Positions 32,446-40,806 of a stretch of 64,000 nt of DNA are shown here, one piece after another. The notes under the pieces are model-generated. The model was not told where the DNA came from and did not search any database. It saw only the letters and a list, made by a program, of their open reading frames with translations. The DNA comes from Granulicella sp. 5B5 (GTDB taxonomy: Bacteria > Acidobacteriota > Terriglobia > Terriglobales > Acidobacteriaceae). The DNA is taken from positions 682,001 through 746,000 of the forward strand of contig NZ_CP046444.1 of the NCBI RefSeq assembly GCF_014083945.1. The letters are read 5' to 3'. Made by a program: the position numbers and the translations under genes. Each line of letters opens with the position of its first letter. The first letter of the stretch is position 1.

Positions 32446-33219
32446 CTATTTGAGCGGATACAGTTTCAGGTTGCGAAAGTAGACTTCCGCTCCCTCTGAC
32501 TGAAAGAGGATCTTGCCTTCCGCGGGGAAGGGATTCGTGCCCTGGTTGACCAGTTTGCCGTTCACGTACTGCCTGATGTGGCCGCCCTGCGAGATGAGGA
32601 CAAGGTGGTTCCACTGGCCGTGAGGCTTCTCAACCTCGCCGGTCGGGTCGCGAGTTCCGGTGACGTTGGGCGCCACGCCCTTGTTGTAGCGTGGGATGCT
32701 GAGCGCCGAGCCTGGAGGCCCGGTAACGCGCTGGCCGGTCGTACCATCTTTCGCGATGCCTGTGAGGGCCGCCCCATCGGTCATCCAGAAGTCGCCGGTG
32801 CCGCCTTCCGTGATCTGAAACTCGATGGAGCGGGGCCAGACCTTCTGCTCGCCCTGGACGTTGAAGAGGATGCCGGAGTCGCGTGCCTTGCCGTGGCGAT
32901 CGAGGAAGGTCCCCTCGCCCCACTTGAAGTCTGCGGTGAGGCAGAAGTCCTTGTAGGAATCACGGGTGATGAGGTAGCCGAAGCCGTTCCCGGAGACGTG
33001 GATGATGCCTTTTTCGACCGTGAAGATGTGGTTGGGGTCGGAGTTGAGCCCTTCGCCCCGGATGAAGGTATCGAAGGTAGAGAGGTCATGGCCGTTAAAG
33101 AGAATGACCGGGGCCTGATGCGGCGGTATCTTCTGAGCCGGCATCGGAAGAGCGGCGACAATCGCGATGAAGAGGCAGCCAGCTTGCTTGATGGTCCTGG
33201 ACTTGATGGGAAACGGCAT
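32446..33219 (-). CDS. Secreted DUF1080 (3-keto-disaccharide hydrolase-like) protein
   Basis: 257 residues from the ATG at 33219, with GGAGGAATC upstream. A signal peptide ends PMPAQ. The body is a concanavalin-like beta-sandwich of the DUF1080 family: VILFNGHDLSTFDTFI, DFCLTADFKWGEGTF, ARDSGILFNVQG, SIEFQITEGGTGDFWM, GQWNHLVLIS and a closing GAEVYFRNLKLYPL. Characterised relatives bind or hydrolyse 3-ketoglycosides and other glycans, so a periplasmic glycan role is plausible but not shown. Its gene begins just after the LpxL-like acyltransferase stop on the same strand. Confidence 0.88.
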   Translation of the reverse strand: MPFPIKSRTIKQAGCLFIAIVAALPMPAQKIPPHQAPVILFNGHDLSTFDTFIRGEGLNSDPNHIFTVEKGIIHVSGNGFGYLITRDSYKDFCLTADFKWGEGTFLDRHGKARDSGILFNVQGEQKVWPRSIEFQITEGGTGDFWMTDGAALTGIAKDGTTGQRVTGPPGSALSIPRYNKGVAPNVTGTRDPTGEVEKPHGQWNHLVLISQGGHIRQYVNGKLVNQGTNPFPAEGKILFQSEGAEVYFRNLKLYPLK

Positions 33220-33247
33220 GATTCCTCCGGTAGTCTGCGATGCCATT

Positions 33248-34210
33248 CTAGCTGTAAAACTTCGGCTGGCCTTCGGGACGGGTCTTCCAGCGGCGGTGGA
33301 CCCAGAGCCACTGGCCGGGGAAGCGGCGTATCCAGGATTCGGTGACGGCCGCGAAGAGTGCGGTGTTGGCTATGACGTCGGCGGCTGGATCGGCGGAGCG
33401 GATGAGGTCGAGCGGTGGGCCGAAGTGGAGGACGTAGCCGCCCCGGCCGTTGCGCTCCGACGGCTCCCAGACGAGGAAGCCCGGGAGTACGGCAGCGTCT
33501 GTCTTGAGCGCGACGCGGGCCATGGCAGTGGCGGTGCAGGCGTCGGTGCCGAAGAAGGGGACGAAGGTACCCTGCGGCGGAGTCATGTTGGTGTCCATGA
33601 GGATGCCGACGGTCTCGTTGTTGTGCATGGCGGTGAGGAGGCCGCGGGCGAAGTCGTCCTTGTGGATGACGCGGTTGCCGTGGAGGCAGCGGATGCGGTT
33701 GACGAATGCGTCGACGAGCGGGTTGTCGAGACGGCGGATGACCAGCGACATGGGGTAGCCGACGAGGGAGTGGTAGAAGCTGGAGAGCTCCCATGCGCCG
33801 AGATGGCCGGTGAGGACGAGGACACCTTTGCCGCGGTCGCGGGCGGCGAGGTAGTTGTCGAGGCCTTCGTAACGGATGAACTGCGCGGCCTGTGCGGAGG
33901 TGTAGCGCGGCATCTGGCAGAACTCGGCCAACTGCCAGCCGAGAGAGCGGTAGACGCCGCGGAGAATGGCCTCCAGTTCGGCTTTCGTTTTTTCAGGGTA
34001 GGCGCGGGTGAGGTTGGTGAGGCCGGTGGCGTGGAGGCGGCCGAGCAGGCGGTAGGCTATGGCCCCTATGGCGGCGCCGACGGACCGGGCCAGCGGACGC
34101 GGGAGGGAGCCGAGGAGACCCACCATGACGCGGAGGGCGAAGTACTCAGCCCGTTCGCGGACTGTGGGGGGCGGGCTGGCGGCCGTCGAATTGTCGTTCC
34201 TGGCTTGCAA
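33248..34210 (-). CDS. Lipid A biosynthesis acyltransferase (LpxL/HtrB-like)
   Basis: 320 residues. Acyl-ACP-dependent enzyme that adds a secondary acyl chain to a lipid A precursor at the inner membrane. A hydrophobic amphipathic start (LRVMVGLLGSLPRPLARSVG) is followed by the HX4D/E catalytic motif TGHLGAWE near residue 135, with NNETVGILMDTN and VPFFGTDACTATAMARVALK after it. The ending PGQWLWVHRRWKTRP is typical. LpxL and LpxM cannot be separated by eye. A DUF1080 gene follows, probably in the same transcript. Confidence 0.92.
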   Translation of the reverse strand: MQARNDNSTAASPPPTVRERAEYFALRVMVGLLGSLPRPLARSVGAAIGAIAYRLLGRLHATGLTNLTRAYPEKTKAELEAILRGVYRSLGWQLAEFCQMPRYTSAQAAQFIRYEGLDNYLAARDRGKGVLVLTGHLGAWELSSFYHSLVGYPMSLVIRRLDNPLVDAFVNRIRCLHGNRVIHKDDFARGLLTAMHNNETVGILMDTNMTPPQGTFVPFFGTDACTATAMARVALKTDAAVLPGFLVWEPSERNGRGGYVLHFGPPLDLIRSADPAADVIANTALFAAVTESWIRRFPGQWLWVHRRWKTRPEGQPKFYS

Positions 34211-34279
34211 CAGTTTTCAGTCTACGCAATGTGAGACGGGGAGACTGTGGATGAGGGTTCGGGCGCAGACGACACAAGA

Positions 34280-34295
34280 GGCAGCCGAAGCTGCC
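34280..34295 (-). terminator. Hairpin terminator after the SYLF gene
   Basis: On the minus strand GGCAGC-TTCG-GCTGCC is a perfect stem with a stable TTCG tetraloop, followed by TCTTGTGTC. It starts 28 bp after the SYLF gene stop. Confidence 0.65.
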
Positions 34296-34323
34296 CCTTC
34301 TGCCAACCTGGATTGCGTGTGGG

Positions 34324-35022
34324 CTACTGGTTGTCCTTGGAGACAACGAAGTACTTGGCCACAGTGTGGACGAAGTGCAGGCTGTTGGCCGGCGCGGGGA
34401 CATGGCCGTGCAGGACCGACTCAAAGGGGACGTTGGAGCCATACTCGGTGCGGGTGTCGTCGGTGTTCTGGGAGAGGACGACGCCGCTGAGGTCGATGCC
34501 AGCGAAGATGCCGCGGGCGCGGGAGTAGGTGAGGAACTCGGCATGCAGGGTGATGTCGGTGTCGGCGGCGGCATTGCGGCCGACCGGACCGGCAGCGACG
34601 GAGGCGTCACCACCAAGCTTGAACTTGGAGTGCAGCATGTCTTCGAGGCCATGATCGTTCATGGCCAGCAGGACGAGGTCGGTGGCCTGCCCGCCGATCT
34701 GGAAGCCGAAGCTGCCACCGGCAAGCTGCACGAAGACCGGAGCGCTCCAGCCGCGGGGCGTGCGGCAGGTAGCCACACCCTGGCCGTACTGGCCGCCGAC
34801 GACGAAGGCCGCTTTCTTGTAGCTTGGGACAACGACAACGCAGTGGGCGCTGGCCAGGATCGACTGGGGAATGCCTTTGTCGGGGGTGTGCATGATCTCG
34901 CCCATGACCGCAGCTGCCGCATCGAGACGGCCAGTGAGCTTCGCGTCCTGCGCCTGGGCGGGGACGGACAGGCAAGAGGCCGAAACCGCCAGAACGCCTA
35001 GAAGTCCAATCAAATTTTTCAT
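34324..35022 (-). CDS. SYLF (Ysc84) domain lipid-binding protein, secreted
   Basis: 232 residues from the ATG at 35022, which has AAAGG 7 bp upstream; a GTG at 35037 is in frame. A signal peptide ends VPAQAQ. The SYLF domain covers the rest: GIPQSILASAHCVVVVPSYKKAAFVVGGQYGQG, SAPVFVQLAGGSFGFQIGGQATD, VVLLAMNDHGLEDML-like block and RARGIFAGIDLSG. Eukaryotic SYLF domains bind phosphoinositides; bacterial ones are periplasmic and poorly known. It stands alone, with a hairpin after its stop. Confidence 0.88.
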   Translation of the reverse strand: MKNLIGLLGVLAVSASCLSVPAQAQDAKLTGRLDAAAAVMGEIMHTPDKGIPQSILASAHCVVVVPSYKKAAFVVGGQYGQGVATCRTPRGWSAPVFVQLAGGSFGFQIGGQATDLVLLAMNDHGLEDMLHSKFKLGGDASVAAGPVGRNAAADTDITLHAEFLTYSRARGIFAGIDLSGVVLSQNTDDTRTEYGSNVPFESVLHGHVPAPANSLHFVHTVAKYFVVSKDNQ

Positions 35023-35124
35023 CGTGTAACCTTTCACACTCTTTAGTCAGCGGCGGGCAGACATTGCCCTTAAGCCGCATGCCTCATTGTCTGATGGAAA
35101 TAGAGAGAGGTAGGTTGCACAAGG

Positions 35125-35178
35125 AAAAAAATGGGGGTTGTGAAGTGGCAACTGTCTCCAGTTACCGCTCACAACCCC
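35125..35178 (-). terminator. Strong Rho-independent terminator after the LuxR-type gene
   Basis: Arms at 35134-35154 and 35159-35178 give a roughly 20-bp imperfect stem (10 outer pairs GGGGTTGTGA/TCACAACCCC are perfect) followed on the minus strand by CATTTTTTT, seven T. It lies about 125 bp after the LuxR-type gene stop. The spacer 35023-35303 holds no gene. Confidence 0.85.
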
Positions 35179-35303
35179 GCTTCTCCCAGGTCTGTACTGG
35201 AGCTAGTCTCGGCCATAGGACGGGTTCTCACAAGGGTACCGAGGGTTGTATACCTTGGAAGCTATACCTAAGTCAGACCGTGGTTGAGGGCACGCGGGGC
35301 CAG

Positions 35304-36017
35304 TTAACCGCGGGAGCCGACGCGCGTGGGCTGCAGTCGGCTCCCGCGCTCCTCAATGGCGCGGAGCGTGAGCTCGACCCGATTGGAGGAGCGGGTCTTG
35401 CGCAGCATGCGGCCAAGGTGGGCTTTGACCGTGACCTCGTCGATGCCCATGGCTGAAGCGATGTCGCGGTTGGTGCGGCCATCCATGAGCAGTTGCAGGA
35501 CCTCAAGCTCGCGGGGTGTCATGACGCCGACGACCGAATCGGAGTTGGAGACGGAACCCCCGAAGGCAACACCGCCCGCGTCGATGAGCCGGGCGAGGAC
35601 CTTGCGAGGGGCCCAGATGGAGCCATCGAGGACGACATCCATCGCCATGCGGATCTCGCTTTCGCTGGCGGTCTCGGCGAGGTAGCCCTTGGCGCCCGCG
35701 CCGATGACGGCCTGGACGTACTCGGGGTCTATCTGCTTGCCCATGACGACGACCTTCACGCCTGTGTGCTCGCGGCGGATGCGGCTGACCATGTCGGAGA
35801 GCACATCGAGCGGCATGCGGATATCCAGCAGAAGAGCGTCGTAGATGGGAGGGGCGTCGGGAACGGGCTCTCCCAAGCCGGGGACCTCGTGTCCCGAGGC
35901 CATCTCCAAGGCGACCGCGTCGACACCCACGGTCTCCTCCAGTATCGCCAACAGACCAATGGAACGCAGTGGGTCTGCCGCAACCACTCCCACGCGCGCT
36001 CTCGAGCCTTGCGTCAC
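35304..36017 (-). CDS. Response regulator with LuxR-type DNA-binding domain
   Basis: 237 residues. An N-terminal receiver domain has Asp15 in the acidic pocket (VVAADPLRS) and phosphoacceptor Asp65 in ALLLDIRMP; the conserved Lys position reads GAKGYLAE. A C-terminal LuxR/NarL helix-turn-helix follows (MTPRELEVLQLLMDGRTNRDIASAMGI, then DEVTVKAHLGRML), from about residue 166. It is a two-component output protein, but no histidine kinase is nearby, so partner and regulon are unknown. A long T-tailed hairpin follows, indicating a separate transcript. Confidence 0.92.
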   Translation of the reverse strand: MTQGSRARVGVVAADPLRSIGLLAILEETVGVDAVALEMASGHEVPGLGEPVPDAPPIYDALLLDIRMPLDVLSDMVSRIRREHTGVKVVVMGKQIDPEYVQAVIGAGAKGYLAETASESEIRMAMDVVLDGSIWAPRKVLARLIDAGGVAFGGSVSNSDSVVGVMTPRELEVLQLLMDGRTNRDIASAMGIDEVTVKAHLGRMLRKTRSSNRVELTLRAIEERGSRLQPTRVGSRG

Positions 36018-36100
36018 CGTCGCACTCCTCGTTTCGAATACGAGTCTTGCTAACTGCCTGCGTATGTCTTGCTACTCTGCGCCTTCAGGAGATGCTCATC

Positions 36101-36655
36101 CTACAACTTGGGTAGAACGATTCCCTGCTGGTTCTGGTACTTGCCCTTGCGGTCTGCGTAGCTGACCTCGCAGGGTTCGTCACCTTGGAAGAACAGTATC
36201 TGGCAGAGGCCTTCGTTGGCATAGATACGGGCCGGCAAGGGCGTGGTGTTGGAGATCTCTAGTGTGACGTAACCCTCCCATTCCGGCTCGAAGGGCGTTA
36301 CGTTCACAATAATCCCGCAACGGGCATAGGTACTCTTGCCCACACAGATTGTAAGCACGTCGCGCGGGATGCGGAAGTACTCAATCGAGCGTGCCAGGGC
36401 GAAGGAGTTGGGGGGCACGATGATGGTATCGGCCTCTACCGAGACAAAGGAGCGTTCGTCAAAGGCCTTGGGATCGATGATCGCGCTGTTGACGTTGGTG
36501 AATATCTTGAACTCGTTCGACACGCGAAGGTCGTAGCCGTAGGAGGAGAGACCGTAGGAGATGACACCATCGCGCACCTGCTTTTCGCTGAAGGGGTCGA
36601 TCATCTTGTGTTCCAGCGCCTGTTTTCTGATCCAGGCGTCGTTCTTGATGGACAT
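36101..36655 (-). CDS. dcd: dCTP deaminase
   Basis: 184 residues. Converts dCTP to dUTP for thymidylate synthesis, cytoplasmic trimer. Motifs: [71 protein letters not shown] (containing the catalytic Glu) and the C-terminal lid [12 protein letters not shown]. The bifunctional dCTP deaminase/dUTPase form has a similar sequence, so release of dUMP cannot be ruled out. Divergent from the HU gene over 291 bp. Confidence 0.95.
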   Translation of the reverse strand: MSIKNDAWIRKQALEHKMIDPFSEKQVRDGVISYGLSSYGYDLRVSNEFKIFTNVNSAIIDPKAFDERSFVSVEADTIIVPPNSFALARSIEYFRIPRDVLTICVGKSTYARCGIIVNVTPFEPEWEGYVTLEISNTTPLPARIYANEGLCQILFFQGDEPCEVSYADRKGKYQNQQGIVLPKL

Positions 36656-36811
36656 CGTTGGTGAGTGTGCCGCGGCGCACGGTGGACGGTGCTTGGTTTG
36701 AACCTCGGCCCTTTCCTATGGAGTTCTGCTTACGAGCGTATCCTAAACGACTGTGGGTGCGGGAATCCCGGGTAACTCCGGTGATATCATCAGCCTGTTC
36801 ACGTAGATGGA

Positions 36812-36840
36812 TTGACAAGCGGCAGAGTGCTTTCTATCCT
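36812..36840 (+). promoter_or_regulatory. Sigma-70 promoter of the HU gene
   Basis: TTGACA (36812-36817) and TATCCT (36835-36840) with exactly 17 bp between them, in the divergent dcd-HU spacer. Transcription should begin near 36847, giving a leader of about 100 bases before the HU start codon. I see no gene in the rest of the spacer (36656-36946). Confidence 0.65.
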
Positions 36841-36946
36841 CAAGAGGATATCGAACCGGCAGTGGGCGGCAGCCGAAGGTTTCTGCCGCGCTGTAAGCGA
36901 AGTCCTAACCATTACAACTCCGACAGTCTGAAGGAAGGCACCCTCC

Positions 36947-37216
36947 TTGATTAAGCAGGATCTCATTCAACGGGTCGTCGAACGCACGGGACTCCCTCGC
37001 ATCAAGGCCGAGTCCGCGGTAGACGCTATCTTTGAGGCCATGAAGGGCGCTCTGACCAAGAGCGACCGCATCGAACTGCGCGGCTTCGGCGTCTTCACAG
37101 TCAAACCCCGCAAGACCGGGGTGGGACGCAACCCGCGCACCGGCGCGGAGGTCAGCATCACTCCGGGCAAGGCTGTGCGCTTCAAACCCGGCAAGGACCT
37201 GCACCTGATCGACTGA
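36947..37216 (+). CDS. HU/IHF family DNA-binding protein
   Basis: 89 residues, TTG start with AAGGAAGG upstream. Small basic nucleoid protein that bends DNA as a dimer. Marks: IKQDLIQRVVERTGLP, EAMKGAL, IELRGFGVFTVKPRKTGVGRNPRTGAEV (beta-arm region, where GRNPRTG is the DNA-grasping loop) and ITPGKAVRFKPGKDL. HU and IHF subunits cannot be separated by eye. A canonical promoter lies about 110 bp upstream and two hairpins follow the stop. Confidence 0.95.
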   Translation: MIKQDLIQRVVERTGLPRIKAESAVDAIFEAMKGALTKSDRIELRGFGVFTVKPRKTGVGRNPRTGAEVSITPGKAVRFKPGKDLHLID

Positions 37217-37253
37217 TCCGATCACTGAACCATGACAATCTGCGCAACCGAAG

Positions 37254-37278
37254 GCCCGTTCCAGCCGCTGGAGCGGGC
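37254..37278 (+). terminator. Hairpin after the HU gene
   Basis: GCCCGTTCCAG pairs with CTGGAGCGGGC (one G.U or mismatch) around a 3-base loop, followed by GTCTTGCGTT. It lies 38 bp after the HU stop. Confidence 0.6.
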
Positions 37279-37289
37279 GTCTTGCGTTA

Positions 37290-37305
37290 AGGCAAATGTT
37301 TGCCT
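37290..37305. terminator. Small perfect hairpin between HU and priA
   Basis: AGGCAAA-TG-TTTGCCT is a perfect 7-bp stem 30 bp beyond the priA stop on the minus strand. It may end the priA transcript or act with the neighbouring hairpin. Confidence 0.45.
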
Positions 37306-37335
37306 GCGGTTGAGCTATAGCGCCGATAACGATTT

Positions 37336-39855
37336 CTACATGAGATGTACGGGGTCGACATCGACGACGACTGCGCGGCGGGGGACCTGTTCGGCGTCGA
37401 CAAAGCCCAGCAAGGCCCGCAGGGCCGCGCCGAGCTGCTCGCGGCGGTCGGCCTTGAGCACCATGTGGTATCGGTAGATGCGCTTGAGCCTCGCATTGGG
37501 CGCGGGTGCCGGGCCGAGCACGCGGACGCCCTCCGGCTTGTTCTTCGCCAGCCAGCGGCCCAATTTTGTGGCGATGCCGAGAACCTCTTCGAGCTCTTCA
37601 CCCTGCAGGATGACGTTGGCAAGCACACTGAGCGGCGGGTAACGCATGGCGCGCCGGAAGTACATCTCGCGCGCGGCGAAGCCGGTGTAGTTGTGCGTGA
37701 TGGCGAACTGGTTGACGTAGTGGTCGGGCTGGTAGGTCTGGACAAGCACCTTCCCCGGCAGCTCGCCTCTTCCGGCGCGGCCACTGACCTGCGTGAGCAG
37801 TTGGAAGACGCGCTCGGCGGCGCGGAAGTCCGGCAGGCCAAGAGCAAAGTCCGCACCGACGACGCCGACCAGCGTGACGCCGTGGATGTCGTGGCCCTTG
37901 GCGATCATCTGCGTGCCGACGAGGAGGTTGATCTCGCCCGAGTGCAGCCGCCCGAGCAGGCGCTCCATGTCGCCGCGCGTGCGGACGGTGTCACGGTCCA
38001 TGCGGCCGATGCGCGCGCCAGGAAAGAGCTCCTGCAGGCGCTCTTCGCCCTGCTGCGAGCCCGCGCCGAGGTAGTACAGATGCTCGGACTGGCACTTGGG
38101 GCAGGCCTTGGGCACAGTGCGCCGGTAACCACAGTAGTGGCACTCCAGCCGCTGGCCGACGCGGGCCTCGCCGTTGAGAGAGTTTTCTTCGCCGCCCTTG
38201 TGGTACGTGAGCGAGATGGCGCAGTTTTCGCATTCAAGCTTTTCGCCGCAGCTGCGGCACATGACGACGAAGCTGTAGCCGCGGCGGTTGAGCAGGATGA
38301 TGACCTGCTCGTTGCGGTCAAGCGTAGCCTGGGTTTCTTCGATGAGGCGGCGCGAAAACAGTTGCTCCTTGCCGGTCTCGCGGAACTCTTCGCGCATGTC
38401 GATCATCTCGACCTTGGGCAACGGGCGCTGCTGCACGCGTTCGAGCATCTGCACCAGAGCGTAACGGCCACGTTCGGCGTTGTTCCAGCTTTCGAGCGAT
38501 GGCGTGGCCGAGCCGAGGACGACGGTGCAGCCGAGGAGCTTCGCGCGCATCACGGCGACGTCGCGGCCATGGTAGCGTGGGGTCTCCTCCTGCTTGTAGC
38601 TGCTGTCGTGCTCTTCGTCGACGAGGATGAGGCCGAGGTTAGGCATGGGCGCAAAGACTGCCGAGCGCGTGCCGATGACCACGCGCGCTTCTCCACGGCG
38701 GATGCGATGCCACTGCTCGGCACGCTCGTCGGGCGTGAGCTGCGAGTGCAGCAGCGCGACCTCCGAGCCGAAGGCTGCGACCATCTGCGCGGCGGTGCCG
38801 GGGGTGAGGCCGATCTCCGGCACCAACAAAAGCGCGCTTTTGTTGGCGGATAAAGCTCGCTGCATCGCGGCGATGTAGACGGCCGTCTTGCCCGAGCCGG
38901 TGATGCCGTAGAGCAGGTGCGGCTTGAAGCCGCCCGCGTTCATCGCAGTGACGATGGTCGCGAGCGCTTCGGTCTGCGCCTCGTTCAGTGCATGCTCGTG
39001 CGCGAACTTTTTGCCGTGGTTCCCGAGGCTGGTGACGTGGAAGGCCTGTGCGGTCTCTTCGAGCCGTACCAGGCCGCGTTTGACGAGCGTCGAGAGGGAC
39101 GAATCGGGGATACCGCGCGCGCTGAGGCGGCTGCGCAGCTCACGGACGAGCTCCCTGCTGCCACAGCCGGCGAGCTCCGCCATGACGGCGAGTTGGTTGT
39201 CGTTGAGTTTCGGAAGACGCTTGCCCTCGGTTGGCTCTGCGTTGTCCTCTGCAAGGACGGCAACTATCTCCACCCGGCGGGCATCGCGGACCTCCGCGAG
39301 CGGCTCGCGGACGAGCCAGCGCTTCTTCGCCATCGCGTCTAGCAGCGCCTTGTTCGCGCCGGTGGCGCTGCGTAGCGTGGCGGTCTTGGCGGGCTCGCCG
39401 GATTCGAGATAGTTCAACACGGCATACTCGCGGTTCTGGTCTTCGACGGAGAGCCTGGAGCGGCGCGAGGAGCCCTTCGCAGCGCCCTCGTAGAGCACCT
39501 TGCGGCCCTGCTCGGCGATGCGGTAGGTCCACTGGCGGCGGACCTCGGCGGTGAGCGGCATCATGCCGCGCAGCACCTCGCCGAGCGGCGCGCAGTAGTA
39601 GGCGGCGATCCACTTGCCGAGCTCCATCAGCTCGTCAGGCAACAGCGGCGCTTCATCGAGCACGCGGTCGACTCGCTTGACCTCGACGTCGTCGGGCGGC
39701 TGCGTGTCATGCAAGCCGAGGATGATGCCGACGAGCCGCTGACCTCCGAAGGGCACCATCACGCGCACGCCGACCCCAGCCTCCTGCCCACCCAGCTCAT
39801 AGGTGAAGACCCGGTCAAGAGGCACGGGCAGCGCGACATCACAGTACAGGCTCAC
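37336..39855 (-). CDS. priA: Primosomal protein N' (replication restart helicase)
   Basis: 839 residues. PriA recognises stalled forks and reloads the replisome. The N-terminal DNA-binding domain (VALPVPLDRVFTYELGG, RVMVPFGGQRLVGIILG) is followed by helicase motifs: Walker A LLYGITGSGKTAVYI, DEEH box LILVDEEHDSSYKQEETPRYHGRD and GSATPSLES. The zinc-binding insert has eight Cys (CRSCGEKLECENC, LECHYCGYRR, CPKCQ), then GAGSQQGEERLQELFPGARIGRMDRDT. Length is in the upper family range. Last gene of the fbp-alaX-priA series, 9 bp after alaX. Confidence 0.96.
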   Translation of the reverse strand: MSLYCDVALPVPLDRVFTYELGGQEAGVGVRVMVPFGGQRLVGIILGLHDTQPPDDVEVKRVDRVLDEAPLLPDELMELGKWIAAYYCAPLGEVLRGMMPLTAEVRRQWTYRIAEQGRKVLYEGAAKGSSRRSRLSVEDQNREYAVLNYLESGEPAKTATLRSATGANKALLDAMAKKRWLVREPLAEVRDARRVEIVAVLAEDNAEPTEGKRLPKLNDNQLAVMAELAGCGSRELVRELRSRLSARGIPDSSLSTLVKRGLVRLEETAQAFHVTSLGNHGKKFAHEHALNEAQTEALATIVTAMNAGGFKPHLLYGITGSGKTAVYIAAMQRALSANKSALLLVPEIGLTPGTAAQMVAAFGSEVALLHSQLTPDERAEQWHRIRRGEARVVIGTRSAVFAPMPNLGLILVDEEHDSSYKQEETPRYHGRDVAVMRAKLLGCTVVLGSATPSLESWNNAERGRYALVQMLERVQQRPLPKVEMIDMREEFRETGKEQLFSRRLIEETQATLDRNEQVIILLNRRGYSFVVMCRSCGEKLECENCAISLTYHKGGEENSLNGEARVGQRLECHYCGYRRTVPKACPKCQSEHLYYLGAGSQQGEERLQELFPGARIGRMDRDTVRTRGDMERLLGRLHSGEINLLVGTQMIAKGHDIHGVTLVGVVGADFALGLPDFRAAERVFQLLTQVSGRAGRGELPGKVLVQTYQPDHYVNQFAITHNYTGFAAREMYFRRAMRYPPLSVLANVILQGEELEEVLGIATKLGRWLAKNKPEGVRVLGPAPAPNARLKRIYRYHMVLKADRREQLGAALRALLGFVDAEQVPRRAVVVDVDPVHLM

Positions 39856-39864
39856 GCTTCCAGA

Positions 39865-40806
39865 CTATCGCTCGGGGTTGTGCATCCCCGGAGCGGCCTC
39901 GGCGGCCTTTTTGAGCGCCTTGAGCTCTTTGGCGGAAGCCTTCGCATCCTGCAATAGCTTTTCAACACGATTGGGGACATCGGGCGCTCCAACGCTCAAC
40001 AGTGCGCCCGTCTGACGGAGGAGGTCGAAGTCGCGGCGCGCGGCGGCGATGGCACGCTGACCGCAGCAGAACTCGACGCGGGTTCCCTGCTTCACCTTCT
40101 CCGTGCGGCGCAGCAGGATGCTGCCGATGGCGCCGGTGGAAGCGACGTGGGTGCCCCCGCAGGCGTTGTGCTCGATGCCTTCGATTTCGACGATGCGCAT
40201 GGGGCCTTCGCGCTCTGGCAGCTTGCGGAGGTCGCCACGTGCGAGCATTGCTTCGGCCTCGTCGCGGGAGACCCAGCGCGGGCGGATCGCGCGAGCGGCA
40301 TAGATCTCGCAGTTGACGGCGAGTTCGATGCGGCGGAGGTCGTCGTCGGTGATGGACGTGATGGCTAGGTCGATGGTGACCTTGTCCGCGCCGAGATGAA
40401 AAGAGACCGTGGGCGCGGAGAGTTCGCGGAGGAAGACTGCGGAGAGCAGATGCTGCCCGCTGTGCTGCTGCGCGAGGTCGAGGCGGCGTTCGGCGTCGAC
40501 GCGGCTCGTGATCTGTGCGCCTTCAAGCAGGGGCTTGCGGACGTAGTGCCAGACCTCGCCGGCGTCATCCTCTTCGACGCGCTCGACGGGGACTTCAAGC
40601 ACTGCGCCTGATCGAGAGACTGCGGTGAGTGTACCGAGATCGTGCGGTTGGCCGCCGCCGGTGGGGTAGAACGCCGTGCGATCGAGCGAGAGCTGCCAGA
40701 GCTGACCGCTGGCGTCTTTGGAATCGAGACGGATGTCGGTGACAGTAGCGGTGAACTCGAGCGCGTCGAGAGCGGAGGTGTCGTAATAGAGGCGTTCGGC
40801 AGGCAC
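39865..40806 (-). CDS. Alanyl-tRNA editing protein (AlaX-like)
   Basis: 313 residues. Hydrolyses mischarged Ser- or Gly-tRNA-Ala in trans, using the domain also found in AlaRS. A small N-terminal barrel (DRTAFYPTGGGQPHDLG) precedes the zinc-binding motifs QQHSGQHLLSAVF and NACGGTHVASTGAIG. The C-terminal extension beyond CGGTH (RRTEKVKQGTRVEFCCGQRA, then a helical tail) marks the longer AlaX-L type with a DHHA1-like segment. It overlaps the fbp stop by one base and priA follows closely. Confidence 0.9.
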   Translation of the reverse strand: MPAERLYYDTSALDALEFTATVTDIRLDSKDASGQLWQLSLDRTAFYPTGGGQPHDLGTLTAVSRSGAVLEVPVERVEEDDAGEVWHYVRKPLLEGAQITSRVDAERRLDLAQQHSGQHLLSAVFLRELSAPTVSFHLGADKVTIDLAITSITDDDLRRIELAVNCEIYAARAIRPRWVSRDEAEAMLARGDLRKLPEREGPMRIVEIEGIEHNACGGTHVASTGAIGSILLRRTEKVKQGTRVEFCCGQRAIAAARRDFDLLRQTGALLSVGAPDVPNRVEKLLQDAKASAKELKALKKAAEAAPGMHNPER

